Shown: positions 40,971-50,855 of the stretch, one piece after another | How positions within the stretch are numbered: the stretch's first letter is position 1 | How the letters are laid out: each line of letters begins with the position of its first letter | Assembly (NCBI RefSeq): GCF_021654795.1 | Contig: NZ_AP025344.1 | Coordinates: 992,001-1,056,000, forward strand | Direction: 5' to 3' | DNA: 64,000 nucleotides | From: Paenibacillus dendritiformis | GTDB lineage: Bacteria > Bacillota > Bacilli > Paenibacillales > Paenibacillaceae | Program-made: the position numbers and the translations under genes | Notes under the pieces: model-generated | The model's database searches: none | What the model was told of the DNA's origin: nothing | The model's input: the letters and a program-made list of their open reading frames with translations, nothing else

Positions 40971-43371
40971 GGAAGTCGTGGAGCTCCTACGGATTGAAAC
41001 GAACTTATTTACTTTATATATTCAAGGGAAACCATTTCATCCTACGGTAGAGACGCTCCAACTGCATCGTAATTCTCATCAAGAGTGGGTGGATACTTAT
41101 GTTCACGTTACTGCTGCTTCACGTGTTCAAGTTGAAGGAGTTCATCTATATTCCCCCGTTGATGGAGAAATGCGAATCTGGCGAAAAGGTGATGTTTGGG
41201 TACCGCTCTTCTATGAGACACAAGCTTATGAGCTAGTTGTAGAAAAAAAGGCAGATCTACCGCTTACGTTCTATCACGAGCACCTTCAGCTTCGTGAGGC
41301 AGTCAGACCGCTAGGGAGCCGTATTTTGTCAGGTATTTTGCGGTTTACGAATGAAATCGGACTCACCGAGTTGGAACTTCAATTGTTTGGAGAAACGCTG
41401 CTGCGCATCCAGCTCGAGATTTTCCCATCCAAACTGAATTATAAATGTGATTATCTGCTTATTTTAAATGATGTGAATGCCCAAATTTCCAACCTAGCGT
41501 TTGATTTTTTGCGCAAAACCTTTCATTTCAGTGGTCTCAAGGAGACGAAGCATCAGAGCTTGACCGAGTTTTTCGTTATTCTTCAGCAGCTTTTTACGCA
41601 AATGCTGGAGGCAGTAGGGCGCATTCAGGCTGCCCCGCATACGAAGCTTCAGAGCGAGTACAGTAAAGTAGAGGCGGCTCGGATAAGAAAGGCAGACAAG
41701 GGGAATATGGCATATGTAGCGAAGCACCCTCACTTGCTACAACAAGCTGGTGTGAATGGAATTATCTCTATTCATGATAAACGTTATAACCCTTCGCACT
41801 TGCTAGAGCAAAGGCGGCGGGTATCGTTCGATACACCTGAGAACCGATTTGTCCGGTGGGTGTTCTTACGAATGGAGCAAAAGTTGAAACGGATTCGGGT
41901 AAGTCTGCTGAACATGCAACGAACTCGTGACGAGCATCTACTCCGTCGACTTGACCAGATGCACAATCAGATTCGACGAGTGATCCAGCAAGATTTTCTT
42001 CAAGTTGGGGAAATGAAGCAAATGTCGCTTTCCCTTGTGTTGCAAATGGCACCAGGATATCGCGAGGTGTACCGGTACTATCTCATGCTCATGAAAGGGT
42101 TGTCTATTCAGACGGACTTGTTCCGGTTGTCGGTGAAGGATTTAGCGCAACTGTACGAGTATTGGTGCTTCCTGAAAATACACCATTTATTAAGTGAAAA
42201 ATACGAGCTTATCCAGCAGGATATTATTAAAGTAAATCGAGGCGGACTATTCGTGACGCTGGATCGGTCGCGAAAGGCGACGGTGAAATACTGTAATCCT
42301 CGGAACGGGGAAGAGTTTACTCTTTACTATAATGCCCTCCCTGCAGGAGAGGTTAGCAAAACGCTATCGCAGCGGCCGGACACGGTACTAACGTTGAAGA
42401 AAAATGAATCGGCCACGGAGTACAAATATATTTTTGATGCTAAGTATCGCCTGAATCCGGCCTATGAAGGTACGCCCTATTGGTCAAAATATAAGCAACC
42501 TGGGCCAGAGGAAGAAGACATCAATACGATGCATCGATATCGAGATGCAATTGTATACGAGGATCTTGCTAATCAGACATATGAGCGAAGTATGTTCGGG
42601 GCGTATGTATTATTCCCGTATGCAAACGAGGAGAAGTTCCAACATCATCGCTTCTATAAGAGCATTGAGTTGATTAACATCGGGGCATTGCCGTTTTTGC
42701 CAAATGCAACGAAGCTTGTTGAGAAATTTTTAGACGAGATAATTGAAGATAGCCCGGAAAAGGCCTATGAACGTTCCATACGGCCAAGAGGGACTGAGCA
42801 ATACTATATAGAAAAGCTATCGGGCAAAAATGTGCTCGTCGGTGCCTTAGGCCGAACAGCCAAGCAGCAGCTAGAAGCATCATTAGCGAATCACCATTAC
42901 CATGTTCCGCTGCAGCAGGTAACGGATCATCGTCAGCTTACCCAAATCGAGTATGTGGCGTTATATCAGTCCATGAAGCAATTTGGGGGTGAAGCGGGGA
43001 TACGATATTACGGCCGTGTGCGCGAATGGAAGGTTCTACCCCGTCGTGAAATTACGTATATTCAATCCAGCCGTGGAGTGGCAGATGAACTCTATGTACT
43101 CTTTACCGTGGAGCAATGGGAAGAGCGGGAACAACCGATTGTCCCAGGGGGCCATTACGTGTATCACGCATTGTTTACGGCGAAGCCACTTTTTGACCGT
43201 GCTTGCGAAGTAGCGGAGCTTAGGTTAGAAAGTGAAGCGGACATACGGCTATGGCGGGAAGCGCGCCGTCAAGGCAAAGCGAAGGTTAAGTTGGATCAGG
43301 AGCCCGCAGATTTAGCAACAAAGGTAACGCAAGTCATTCAAGAGGATGATGTTAGAGAGGAATCGCGCTAG
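40942..43371 (+). CDS. McrC-like DUF2357/PD-(D/E)XK nuclease partner
   Basis: 809 residues, starting 29 bp before the McrB-like stop, so the pair is translationally coupled. The N-terminal half is DUF2357-like (about 80-330; RPLGSRILSGILRFTNEIGL). A long helical region follows, then a PD-(D/E)XK_7 nuclease core with RPDTVLTLKK and IFDAKYRL supplying the D...D-x-K residues (about 480-502). About 190 further residues (from about 620) form a C-terminal extension (GRTAKQQLEASLANHHYHVP and beyond) that I do not recognise; McrC itself is only about 350 residues. Predicted to cut DNA together with the upstream NTPase. Confidence 0.85.
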   Translation: MASPHSGSLKEVVELLRIETNLFTLYIQGKPFHPTVETLQLHRNSHQEWVDTYVHVTAASRVQVEGVHLYSPVDGEMRIWRKGDVWVPLFYETQAYELVVEKKADLPLTFYHEHLQLREAVRPLGSRILSGILRFTNEIGLTELELQLFGETLLRIQLEIFPSKLNYKCDYLLILNDVNAQISNLAFDFLRKTFHFSGLKETKHQSLTEFFVILQQLFTQMLEAVGRIQAAPHTKLQSEYSKVEAARIRKADKGNMAYVAKHPHLLQQAGVNGIISIHDKRYNPSHLLEQRRRVSFDTPENRFVRWVFLRMEQKLKRIRVSLLNMQRTRDEHLLRRLDQMHNQIRRVIQQDFLQVGEMKQMSLSLVLQMAPGYREVYRYYLMLMKGLSIQTDLFRLSVKDLAQLYEYWCFLKIHHLLSEKYELIQQDIIKVNRGGLFVTLDRSRKATVKYCNPRNGEEFTLYYNALPAGEVSKTLSQRPDTVLTLKKNESATEYKYIFDAKYRLNPAYEGTPYWSKYKQPGPEEEDINTMHRYRDAIVYEDLANQTYERSMFGAYVLFPYANEEKFQHHRFYKSIELINIGALPFLPNATKLVEKFLDEIIEDSPEKAYERSIRPRGTEQYYIEKLSGKNVLVGALGRTAKQQLEASLANHHYHVPLQQVTDHRQLTQIEYVALYQSMKQFGGEAGIRYYGRVREWKVLPRREITYIQSSRGVADELYVLFTVEQWEEREQPIVPGGHYVYHALFTAKPLFDRACEVAELRLESEADIRLWREARRQGKAKVKLDQEPADLATKVTQVIQEDDVREESR

Positions 43372-43385
43372 GTGCTCAGAGACAG

Positions 43386-43410
43386 CAGTTTTTCAGACCA
43401 GAAAAAACTG
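43386..43410. terminator. Bidirectional terminator between convergent genes
   Basis: CAGTTTTTC / GAAAAACTG-type stem, with T-rich sequence on one arm and A-rich on the other, between the nuclease gene and the minus-strand small gene, whose last codons it overlaps. Confidence 0.45.
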
Positions 43411-43572
43411 TATACTCAACACAATAGTCACGATACCTGCGATTAATCCCACGACTCCACGAAATTGAATTATGAGTAATTCGTTATCACTTGGTTCATC
43501 GAGGATGCCTGTGAAAGTGAACGTCTCGGGTTTTTTGATAGCAAGCAAGCCCAGTGCAATTAGCCTTCCCAA
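43393..43572 (-). CDS. Small membrane protein, about 59 residues
   Basis: Minus-strand frame. TTG at 43570-43572 preceded by CCGGGGGAAAACACGG is the best start; a longer frame begins at 43638 without a ribosome binding site. The product starts GRLIALGLLAIKKPETFTFT, has a polar middle (DEPSDNELLIIQFRG) and ends in one transmembrane helix (GVVGLIAGIVTIVLSIQFFL). Composition and topology look like a real small integral membrane protein of Bacillales. Function unknown. Confidence 0.45.
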   Translation of the reverse strand: MGRLIALGLLAIKKPETFTFTGILDEPSDNELLIIQFRGVVGLIAGIVTIVLSIQFFLV

Positions 43573-43725
43573 CCGTGTTTTCCCCCGGGAACCACGGTTT
43601 TTTCGCGCTCCGCAACAGTTGTATACGGAAGTAAACACCGGTATATAGCCCTTGGCTGAAAGCGCTACCTATAATGGAGATAGAAAGAAGACATAATCAT
43701 GCCATTCACAATGGGAGGGTCAGAC

Positions 43726-45387
43726 GTGAAGAGAGTGCGGAAATTCGGATTGATTCTTACGCTCATCTTGAGTCTCGTGGTAACGGCCTGCAGCAGCCAG
43801 CCGGCGGAATCGCAGCAGCCGGCAGACAAGGCCGCGGATACGGCTGCAGGTTCGCCGGAAGAGACTGTCTTGGAAATATCGACGGTTCGTGCGCAAGATC
43901 CGTATTTGAAGTTTGACGAAGGGGAAAATTTCGACAAGAACGCCGTGTACGATGCGTATGAAAAAGACGTTGGCGTCCGCATAAAGAACCAGTGGGTTGT
44001 CGATGGTGTCGTGAACGGCCCTCAATTCCAGGAGAAGCTGAAGATGGCGATTGCCACCAATGATATTCCTGATTTTTTCCCGGCTACTCCGGCACAGGTG
44101 CAGCAGTTGATCGAGGCGGATATGATTATGGACCTGACCGAGGTCTACGACCAGTATGCGACGGACGAGACGAAGGAGTTCATGCTGAAGGACGGCGGCC
44201 TGCAGATGAAGTCGGGCACGTTCGACGGCAAGCTGATGGCCATCCCGCAGACGGGCAACCCGTTCGCGCCGCAGCTCTTGTGGGTGCGTTCCGATTGGCT
44301 GAAGAAGCTGAACCTGCCGGAGCCGAAGACGATGCAGGATCTGATGACGATTATGGAAGCCTTCGCGACGAAGGATCCGGGCGGCACGGGGAAATCCTAC
44401 GGCCTGGCGCTGAACAAGAAGTTCGATGAAGGCGCGCTCGGGCTGGTCGGCTTCCTGAATGGATATCATGCTTATTTCAATCAATGGATTGAAGACGGCC
44501 AAGGCGGCTTGGTGAACAGTGACATTCAGCCGGAGATGAAGGAAGCGCTGCGCGCGCTTCAGGAGATGTTCAAGAAAGGCTTGATCGACCCGGAATTCGC
44601 AGTGAAGGATATGCAGAAAGCGTCCGAACTGATTTTCAGCGACAAAATTGGCTTGCTGTACGGCGCGGAGTGGACGCCGGCCCATCTGGCCCAGGCTGCC
44701 GTGAAGGACGGCAAGGTGGTGCAGGAATGGAGCGTATACCGTCTGCCTTCCATTGACGGCACGGAAGCGTCCACGCAGATCGAACTGGGAACGGAGAGCT
44801 ATTATGTCGTGTCCAAGAATGCCAAGCATCCGGAAGCGCTGATCAAGCTGCTGAACCAATGGATCGTGGTTGACAATCATCCGACGCCGGAGCAAAAGGT
44901 GTATGAATACGGCAAGGATCTGAAGGAAAAAGGCAATAACTACTGGCTCCTCAACCCGGTCATGGCATTCAACCTGACGAGCGATAACGGGGAAGTGCTG
45001 CCGAAGGCGATTGAGACGAAGGATGAGACTCTGCCGAAGACGAAGGACCAAAAAACGCGCTTCGAACGGGCGATGAAATACGTGAATGGCGAAGATATCA
45101 GCATGTGGTGGGAATACCTTATCTCCGGACCGAACGGAGCGGTATCGAATATCCCTTACTTGAAGGAGCACAATCTGTTCCATCAGAACAAGTTCTGGGG
45201 CGCGCCGACACCGACGATGGTGGAGAAGCGGGAGATTTTGAACCGCAAACGCGATGAAATCTTCATGAAAATCATTATGAACCAAGTCTCCATCGATGAA
45301 TTCGACAAGTTTGTCGCTGACTGGAAGAAGCTGGGCGGGGACGATATTACGAAGGAAGTCAACGAATGGTATGCCAAAAATAAGTAA
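43726..45387 (+). CDS. Extracellular solute-binding lipoprotein (family 1, LipO-like)
   Basis: 553 residues from GTG 43726, with GGGAGGG 6 bases upstream; an upstream ATG (43699) would give an unusual extension before the signal. Lipoprotein signal KRVRKFGLILTLILSLVVTAC, then a family 1 binding-protein fold of the large class typical of Paenibacillus oligosaccharide importers (ATNDIPDFFPATPAQVQQLI; KIGLLYGAEWTPAHLAQAA). It would capture a plant or microbial oligosaccharide for the two permeases downstream. No ATPase gene is nearby, as is usual for this class, which shares an MsmX-type ATPase. A terminator separates it from the permeases. Confidence 0.92.
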   Translation: MKRVRKFGLILTLILSLVVTACSSQPAESQQPADKAADTAAGSPEETVLEISTVRAQDPYLKFDEGENFDKNAVYDAYEKDVGVRIKNQWVVDGVVNGPQFQEKLKMAIATNDIPDFFPATPAQVQQLIEADMIMDLTEVYDQYATDETKEFMLKDGGLQMKSGTFDGKLMAIPQTGNPFAPQLLWVRSDWLKKLNLPEPKTMQDLMTIMEAFATKDPGGTGKSYGLALNKKFDEGALGLVGFLNGYHAYFNQWIEDGQGGLVNSDIQPEMKEALRALQEMFKKGLIDPEFAVKDMQKASELIFSDKIGLLYGAEWTPAHLAQAAVKDGKVVQEWSVYRLPSIDGTEASTQIELGTESYYVVSKNAKHPEALIKLLNQWIVVDNHPTPEQKVYEYGKDLKEKGNNYWLLNPVMAFNLTSDNGEVLPKAIETKDETLPKTKDQKTRFERAMKYVNGEDISMWWEYLISGPNGAVSNIPYLKEHNLFHQNKFWGAPTPTMVEKREILNRKRDEIFMKIIMNQVSIDEFDKFVADWKKLGGDDITKEVNEWYAKNK

Positions 45388-45451
45388 TCGGTTGTGATGG
45401 CAGCCGTGAAGCAAGATTTTTCATGAGTATGGCCTAGTTAACGTGGTGTGC

Positions 45452-45484
45452 GGGGAATCGGAATGCTTCGGTTCCCCCCTTTTT
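45452..45484 (+). terminator. Internal terminator between binding protein and permeases
   Basis: GGGGAATCG / CGGTTCCCC (9 bp with one T-G pair), loop GAATGCTT, followed by CCTTTTT. Partial read-through here would give more binding protein than permease. Confidence 0.75.
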
Positions 45485-45511
45485 CTAATTACTCCAAGCA
45501 GGTGATGCATA

Positions 45512-46417
45512 ATGAATCAATGGTCTCGTATGTGGAAGCGAGAATGGCCGCTGCATATCATGCTCATTCCCGGGCTCATCTTCGTCATCCTATTCAGCTA
45601 CATTCCGATGGCCGGCATATTGATGGCATTTCAAAAGTATATCCCGACCAAGGGGCTGTTCGGTTCTCCGTTCGTCGGGTGGAAGAACTTCCAGTTCCTC
45701 CTCGATTATCCGGACATCGGCCGCATCGTCTTCAACACCTTGTATATTGCAACGATGAAAATTATCGCGGGTCTGATCGTCCCGATTACGATCGCCATCT
45801 TGCTGAATGAGCTGCGCAAGGAATGGGTCAAGCGGGCATTCCAGACCATGGTCTATCTTCCCCACTTCTTATCGTGGGTGCTCCTGAGCGGCATTGTCAT
45901 CGACGTCCTGTCTCCATCTACAGGCATATTGAATCAATTGCTGGGGCTGTTCGGCGTGAAGCCGATATTTTTCCTCGGAGACAATAGCTGGTTCCCATAT
46001 GTCATGGTCATCACGGATGTGTGGAAGGAGTTCGGCTTCGGCACGATCATCTATCTGGCCGCGCTCACCAACATTAATCCGGCGCTGTATGAAGCCGCGG
46101 AGATTGACGGCGCGGGCCGCTGGAAGCAGACCTTGTATGTCACCTTGCCGGGGATGATGCCGATTATCGTGCTGATGCTGACGCTCAATATCGGCAACGT
46201 GCTCAATGCGGGCTTCGATCAGATCTTCAACTTATACAGTCCGCAGGTCTATGAGAGCGGGGATATCATCGATACCTTTGTCTATCGGATGGGGATCGAG
46301 CAGGCGCAGTACGGATTCGCCACGGCGGTTGGATTGCTGAAATCGGTCGTCTCGTTCATTTTGATTTCCGTATCCTATGTCCTGGCCTACCGCTTCGCCA
46401 ATTATCGCATTTTCTAG
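45512..46417 (+). CDS. Sugar ABC transporter permease (LplB family)
   Basis: 301 residues, six membrane helices, starting ATG 45512 after AGCAGGTGATGCATA. The cytoplasmic coupling loop EAAEIDGAGRWKQTLYVTLP is the binding-protein-dependent permease signature. It pairs with the next gene to form a heterodimeric channel for the oligosaccharide bound by the lipoprotein at 43726. Confidence 0.93.
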   Translation: MNQWSRMWKREWPLHIMLIPGLIFVILFSYIPMAGILMAFQKYIPTKGLFGSPFVGWKNFQFLLDYPDIGRIVFNTLYIATMKIIAGLIVPITIAILLNELRKEWVKRAFQTMVYLPHFLSWVLLSGIVIDVLSPSTGILNQLLGLFGVKPIFFLGDNSWFPYVMVITDVWKEFGFGTIIYLAALTNINPALYEAAEIDGAGRWKQTLYVTLPGMMPIIVLMLTLNIGNVLNAGFDQIFNLYSPQVYESGDIIDTFVYRMGIEQAQYGFATAVGLLKSVVSFILISVSYVLAYRFANYRIF

Positions 46418-46438
46418 CAAAGGAGAACGGTCATACTT

Positions 46439-47317
46439 ATGAAAAAGTCATTCGGCAGACGACTGTTTCTGGGCTGCAATTTCGTTTTTCTGGCGGTACT
46501 GTCGCTTCTATGTCTTATGCCCATCATTCATATTCTCGCGATTTCATTCAGCTCGGGCAATGCGGCCTCCGCAGGCAAAGTCCTGCTCTGGCCGGTAGAG
46601 TTCACGCCAGCGGCGTATCAGAACGTCTTCGGCAAGCCGGAATATTTGCGCGCCTTCTGGATTACGATTCAGCGCGTCGTGTTGGGCACCTCGCTCAGCA
46701 TGTTTTTGACGATTTTAACGGCCTATCCGTTATCGAAGGAAACAAGTCAATTCCGGATGCGTACCCTTTATGTATGGGTCTTCGTCTTTACGATTCTGTT
46801 CAACGGCGGCTTGATACCGTGGTATATGACCGTCAAAGCGGTCGGGCTCATCGATACGATCTGGGCCTTGGTGCTGCCGGGCGCGATTCAAGTGTTCAAC
46901 ATCATTTTGCTGCTTAATTTCTACCGCAATCTGCCGAAGGAATTGGAGGAATCGTCGAAGATTGACGGGGCGGGCCATTTTACGACCTTGTGGAAAATTT
47001 ATGCGCCGCTCTCGCTGCCGGCGCTCGCCACGACGGGCCTGTTCACCATCGTCTGGCATTGGAACAGCTGGTTCGACGGGATGATCCTGATGAACCATCC
47101 GGATAAATATCCGCTGCAGACCTTTTTGCAGTCGATCATTATCAAGATGGACCTTCGCTTCCTGAAGTCCCAGGACATCGAGCTGATGCAGAAGCTGTCC
47201 GACCGGACGAGCAAAGCCGCGCAGATCTTTGTCGCCGCTTTTCCTATCCTGGCGATCTATCCGTTCTTGCAGCGGTTCTTCATTAAAGGAATTGTCATGG
47301 GGAGTGTCAAAGAATAA
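46439..47317 (+). CDS. Sugar ABC transporter permease (YtcP family)
   Basis: 292 residues, six membrane helices; ATG with AAAGGAGAACGGTCATACTT upstream, 21 bp after the first permease. Coupling loop ESSKIDGAGHFTTLWKIYAP. It is the partner of the LplB-type permease. The downstream two-component genes follow after 39 bp in the same direction. Confidence 0.93.
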   Translation: MKKSFGRRLFLGCNFVFLAVLSLLCLMPIIHILAISFSSGNAASAGKVLLWPVEFTPAAYQNVFGKPEYLRAFWITIQRVVLGTSLSMFLTILTAYPLSKETSQFRMRTLYVWVFVFTILFNGGLIPWYMTVKAVGLIDTIWALVLPGAIQVFNIILLLNFYRNLPKELEESSKIDGAGHFTTLWKIYAPLSLPALATTGLFTIVWHWNSWFDGMILMNHPDKYPLQTFLQSIIIKMDLRFLKSQDIELMQKLSDRTSKAAQIFVAAFPILAIYPFLQRFFIKGIVMGSVKE

Positions 47318-47356
47318 TAGTTCGACCCGAACAACTCACGTCTGGGGGAACGCCTG

Positions 47357-49090
47357 ATGAATCTATTATTCCGATTGAAAGACTCCTCGATTTTTATGAA
47401 AATGATGGGCGTGTTCCTGATCGTGCTGCTCCCCCTTATGATGATCACATGGTTCATCAATGAGCGGGGAGCAGACAGCATTCAGACCGAAATCTCGCAT
47501 TCCACCTTGAACACGACCAGCTTCTATCTCGATTCGCTGGATAAGGAGGTTCAGCGCATCGTGCAGTATTTGCCGAACTATGTGATGGACAATGATCTGA
47601 TGGAGCTGGCGGCGCTCGGCGCCGATCTGACATATTATGAGCGCGCGCACAGCATCACGCTCATTCAGAAGCGGCTCGACCTGATGAAGAACTCGAGCCC
47701 GTTCATCCGCGAAGCGAAGGCCTATGTGCCCAAGCTCGGGCGCACCCTGCTCAGCGTGCAGTACGAGACGGGGATGAGCCAGGAGGAATATGCCGCGATG
47801 CAGCATAGCGGGCCGTTCTACGACGATCCGTTCATCTACTGGAACGACCGCTTGTTCCTGACGATGCAGTATCCGACCAATACGTTCAAGGATCCGCTCT
47901 ATGTCGTTGGCGTAGAACTGTCTACGCGCAAGATCAAGGAAGCATTGGAACAAATTACCCGTTCATTGGGCGGCGAGAGCATGCTGATGAATATGGAGCG
48001 GGGCTGGGTGATTCGGAGCAATGACCAGTCTCCGCTTCAGGAGCTGGAACTTACGAATTTCGTGCGCGACAAGCAGCTGGCGGGGATAAAGCAAGGCTAT
48101 GAGATGGTCGAGTTCGGAAGCGAACGCTATCTTACCGTATTCAAGTACTCGGACGTATGGAAATCCTATTCCGTCACCTGCATCCCGGAATCCGCCGTCT
48201 TGGGTCCGATTCAGACGTATAAGCGGTGGTTTTTGTGGGCGTGCGGTCTTGCGGTTGTCGTGGGGACGTTTTTTTCGTATTCGCTGATGAAGCTGATGTA
48301 CCGCCCGTTGATGAGATTGATTCATGGCTTCAAGCGGGTGCAGAAGCTGGAGCTGGTGCCGGTTCCGATAGAACGCAGACGCGACGAGTTCGGTTATCTG
48401 TACCAGGCCTTCAACGATACCGTTCATTCGCTGAAGACGCTGATCGAGCAAAATTATGAACAGCAAATACGCAGCCAGCGATCCGAGCTGAAGCGGCTGC
48501 AATCGCAGATTAATCCGCATTTTCTGTACAACTGCTTCTTCGTGCTGTGCCGGCTCATCAAGTCCGAGCATAAGGAGAAGGCATACCAATTCTGTCTCTA
48601 CATCGGCGAGTATTTTCAATTTATTACCCGGGACGATGAGGATGTTATTCCGCTGGAGATGGAAGTAAAGCATTCGCGCACGTACGTGGAGATGCAGACG
48701 ATCTGTTACGGCGATCGGATCCGGGTCCGCTTCGATGTCGAGACGCCGCCGCTGCGGGTTCCCCGGCTGGTGCTGCAGCCGATTATCGAGAATGCCTATA
48801 AGCATGGCATCGGCGGCATGGTGGAACCGGGCGAGCTGTGGGTGTATAGCGAGGTGCGGGCTGACGGAATGACCATCGGCGTGGAAGACAACAGCAACAA
48901 TCTGGATGATGACAGGCTGGAGCAATTGCGCGCCCGGTTAGCGCATTCGGCTGACCGTATGGAGGAGACGACGGGGCTTATCAATGTGCATCGGCGGATA
49001 CAGCTTCACTATGGTGCGGAATACGGGCTGGAAGTGTCGCGCTCTGCGCTTGGCGGGCTCAAAGTACTTATACATCTTGGCGTAGAATAA
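47357..49090 (+). CDS. Sensor histidine kinase (YesM-like)
   Basis: 577 residues. Two membrane segments (about 15-32 and 290-312) bracket a large extracellular Cache-like sensor domain, followed by a HAMP-like linker. The His_kinase domain carries the phospho-acceptor in SQINPHFLYNCFFVL (His about 387) and the ATP-binding N-box VLQPIIENAYKHG. This LytS/YesM class senses extracellular carbohydrate signals and phosphorylates the AraC-type regulator encoded 14 bp downstream. Its place next to the transporter suggests it controls that transporter's expression. Confidence 0.93.
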   Translation: MNLLFRLKDSSIFMKMMGVFLIVLLPLMMITWFINERGADSIQTEISHSTLNTTSFYLDSLDKEVQRIVQYLPNYVMDNDLMELAALGADLTYYERAHSITLIQKRLDLMKNSSPFIREAKAYVPKLGRTLLSVQYETGMSQEEYAAMQHSGPFYDDPFIYWNDRLFLTMQYPTNTFKDPLYVVGVELSTRKIKEALEQITRSLGGESMLMNMERGWVIRSNDQSPLQELELTNFVRDKQLAGIKQGYEMVEFGSERYLTVFKYSDVWKSYSVTCIPESAVLGPIQTYKRWFLWACGLAVVVGTFFSYSLMKLMYRPLMRLIHGFKRVQKLELVPVPIERRRDEFGYLYQAFNDTVHSLKTLIEQNYEQQIRSQRSELKRLQSQINPHFLYNCFFVLCRLIKSEHKEKAYQFCLYIGEYFQFITRDDEDVIPLEMEVKHSRTYVEMQTICYGDRIRVRFDVETPPLRVPRLVLQPIIENAYKHGIGGMVEPGELWVYSEVRADGMTIGVEDNSNNLDDDRLEQLRARLAHSADRMEETTGLINVHRRIQLHYGAEYGLEVSRSALGGLKVLIHLGVE

Positions 49091-49104
49091 AGGAGGAATC
49101 GGCT

Positions 49105-50772
49105 ATGCGTCGACTGCTCATCGTAGACGATCTGCCCATCATTGTTGACGGGCTACTGGAATTGTTCCAGACCACGAAGCATCCGGAGCTGGAAGTGATG
49201 AAAGCGTATTCAGGAGAAGAGGCGCTCCAGCTCATGCGCAGCCACCGGGTGGACATCGTCATCTCCGACATCAAAATGCCGGGACTGGAAGGCATCGAGC
49301 TGCTGCAGATCATTCAGACGGATTGGCCGTCCTGCAAAGTCATTTTTCTTACGGGTTACAATGATTTCCATTATATCCGGAGCGCCATGGCGTATGGCGG
49401 CTTCGACTATATATTGAAGGTCGAGAGCGACGACAAAATCATCAGCTCGGTCGAGCGCGCGATGGCGAAGCTGGACGAAGAAGGGGATCAGCTCCGGATG
49501 CTGGAGCGGGCCAATGAACGGGCGCGCCAGGCGATGCCGCTGCTGCAGAAGGAGTATATATGGGAGCTGCTGCAGGGCAAGCAGGAGGCAGCGGCCGAGC
49601 GGGCGCTCCACCTGCGGGAGCTGGGCATTCCGCTGCAGGCGGAACGGCCGATCCTGCTGCTGCTGGGCCGGGTGGACACGTGGAAGGAATCGTTCACGCC
49701 GCTGGACAAGGCGCTGCTGCTGTACGCCGTGCAGAACATTGCCGAAGAGTACGCGGCGCCGCAGATGCAATGCTACTCCTGCGTCTGTGATAATTCCCGC
49801 ATCGTGTGGCTGCTGCAGCCCCGGGAGACAGGTCCCTCCGAGGCTGCGGCGTGGCAGAAGGGGTATTCGCATATCAGCGCTATGCTGGAGAACATTCAGC
49901 AGACATGCCAGCGCTTGCTGCGCGTCTCGGTCTCCTTCGCCCTGAGCAGCGAGCCGACGAATTGGCCCATGATCTCGGAACGCTTCCATATGCTGAAATA
50001 TTGCTTCGTCTACGGGCTTGGCCTGTCTCCCGCCGTGATTGTGACGGACTCGGATCTGCTCAAGCTGCAGGAAGGCGAGGATGCGGCGAACGATTACTGC
50101 CACCATACCCGGCTGCAGCTGCTCCTGCAATGTCTGGAGAGCAACCACCGGGAAGAGTTCAATAATCTGTATCTTCACCTGACTGCCATCTGGACGGATG
50201 ACTCGCATGCCTACGGGCGCAAAATGGAGCTGTATCATTCCCTCGCCTCCATTTTCCTGTCGTGCATGGATCAGAACGAGCCGTTCCGCCAGGAGGTGCA
50301 CGCGAAGCTGGACGCGACGCTGCTGTACCAGAAGGATGAAGCGGTCTCGTGGCCGGATGTGAAGCAGTATTTCTGGAATCTGGCCGACTGCTTCTTCGCG
50401 CGCCAGGCAGCCCAAGGAGGGCAGGTGCCGGCCGATCTGGTCAAGAAGGTGCACCGCTTTATCGAGGAGCATCTGTCTCGTGATATTTCGCTTATCGCCA
50501 TTGCGGATCATGTCGGGCTCAATCCGTCTTACTTCTCGCGCCTGTATAAGCAGCTGACGGGTATCGGCCTGTCCGACTACATCAATGAGTACCGGAATTT
50601 GAAGGCGAAGGAATGGCTGCTGAACAGCCCGATGAAGGTCAATGAGATTGCGGCGGCGCTGGGCTACAATTCAGCGCTGGCGTTTATCCGCTTTTTCAAG
50701 AAGCAGAATCAGGCGACCCCGCAGGAATATCGGCTCCAGCGGCAGGCCAGGGAGGTCAAGAAGAGTATATGA
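49105..50772 (+). CDS. Response regulator with AraC-type DNA-binding domain (YesN-like)
   Basis: 555 residues; ATG with AAAGGAGGAATCGGCT upstream. Receiver domain 1-125 with phospho-acceptor Asp55 in IVISDIKMPGLEG and the conserved Lys in DYILKVESDD. A middle region of about 300 residues of unknown fold follows, then a C-terminal double helix-turn-helix (about 450-550; SLIAIADHVGLNPSYFSRLY, then VNEIAAALGYNSALAFIRFF). It is expected to activate the binding-protein/permease genes. Confidence 0.93.
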   Translation: MRRLLIVDDLPIIVDGLLELFQTTKHPELEVMKAYSGEEALQLMRSHRVDIVISDIKMPGLEGIELLQIIQTDWPSCKVIFLTGYNDFHYIRSAMAYGGFDYILKVESDDKIISSVERAMAKLDEEGDQLRMLERANERARQAMPLLQKEYIWELLQGKQEAAAERALHLRELGIPLQAERPILLLLGRVDTWKESFTPLDKALLLYAVQNIAEEYAAPQMQCYSCVCDNSRIVWLLQPRETGPSEAAAWQKGYSHISAMLENIQQTCQRLLRVSVSFALSSEPTNWPMISERFHMLKYCFVYGLGLSPAVIVTDSDLLKLQEGEDAANDYCHHTRLQLLLQCLESNHREEFNNLYLHLTAIWTDDSHAYGRKMELYHSLASIFLSCMDQNEPFRQEVHAKLDATLLYQKDEAVSWPDVKQYFWNLADCFFARQAAQGGQVPADLVKKVHRFIEEHLSRDISLIAIADHVGLNPSYFSRLYKQLTGIGLSDYINEYRNLKAKEWLLNSPMKVNEIAAALGYNSALAFIRFFKKQNQATPQEYRLQRQAREVKKSI

Positions 50773-50855
50773 ATGTATCGAAAAGTCTCTTTCGGCTCCT
50801 CGTCCGGTGACGTACGATCAGGGCACAGCAATCACCATGACGAGGAGGAACCCTT

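Noticed and set aside
43720..45414. Long minus-strand frame opposite the solute-binding protein gene
   Set aside because: Antisense shadow without start signals; the plus-strand lipoprotein is unambiguous.
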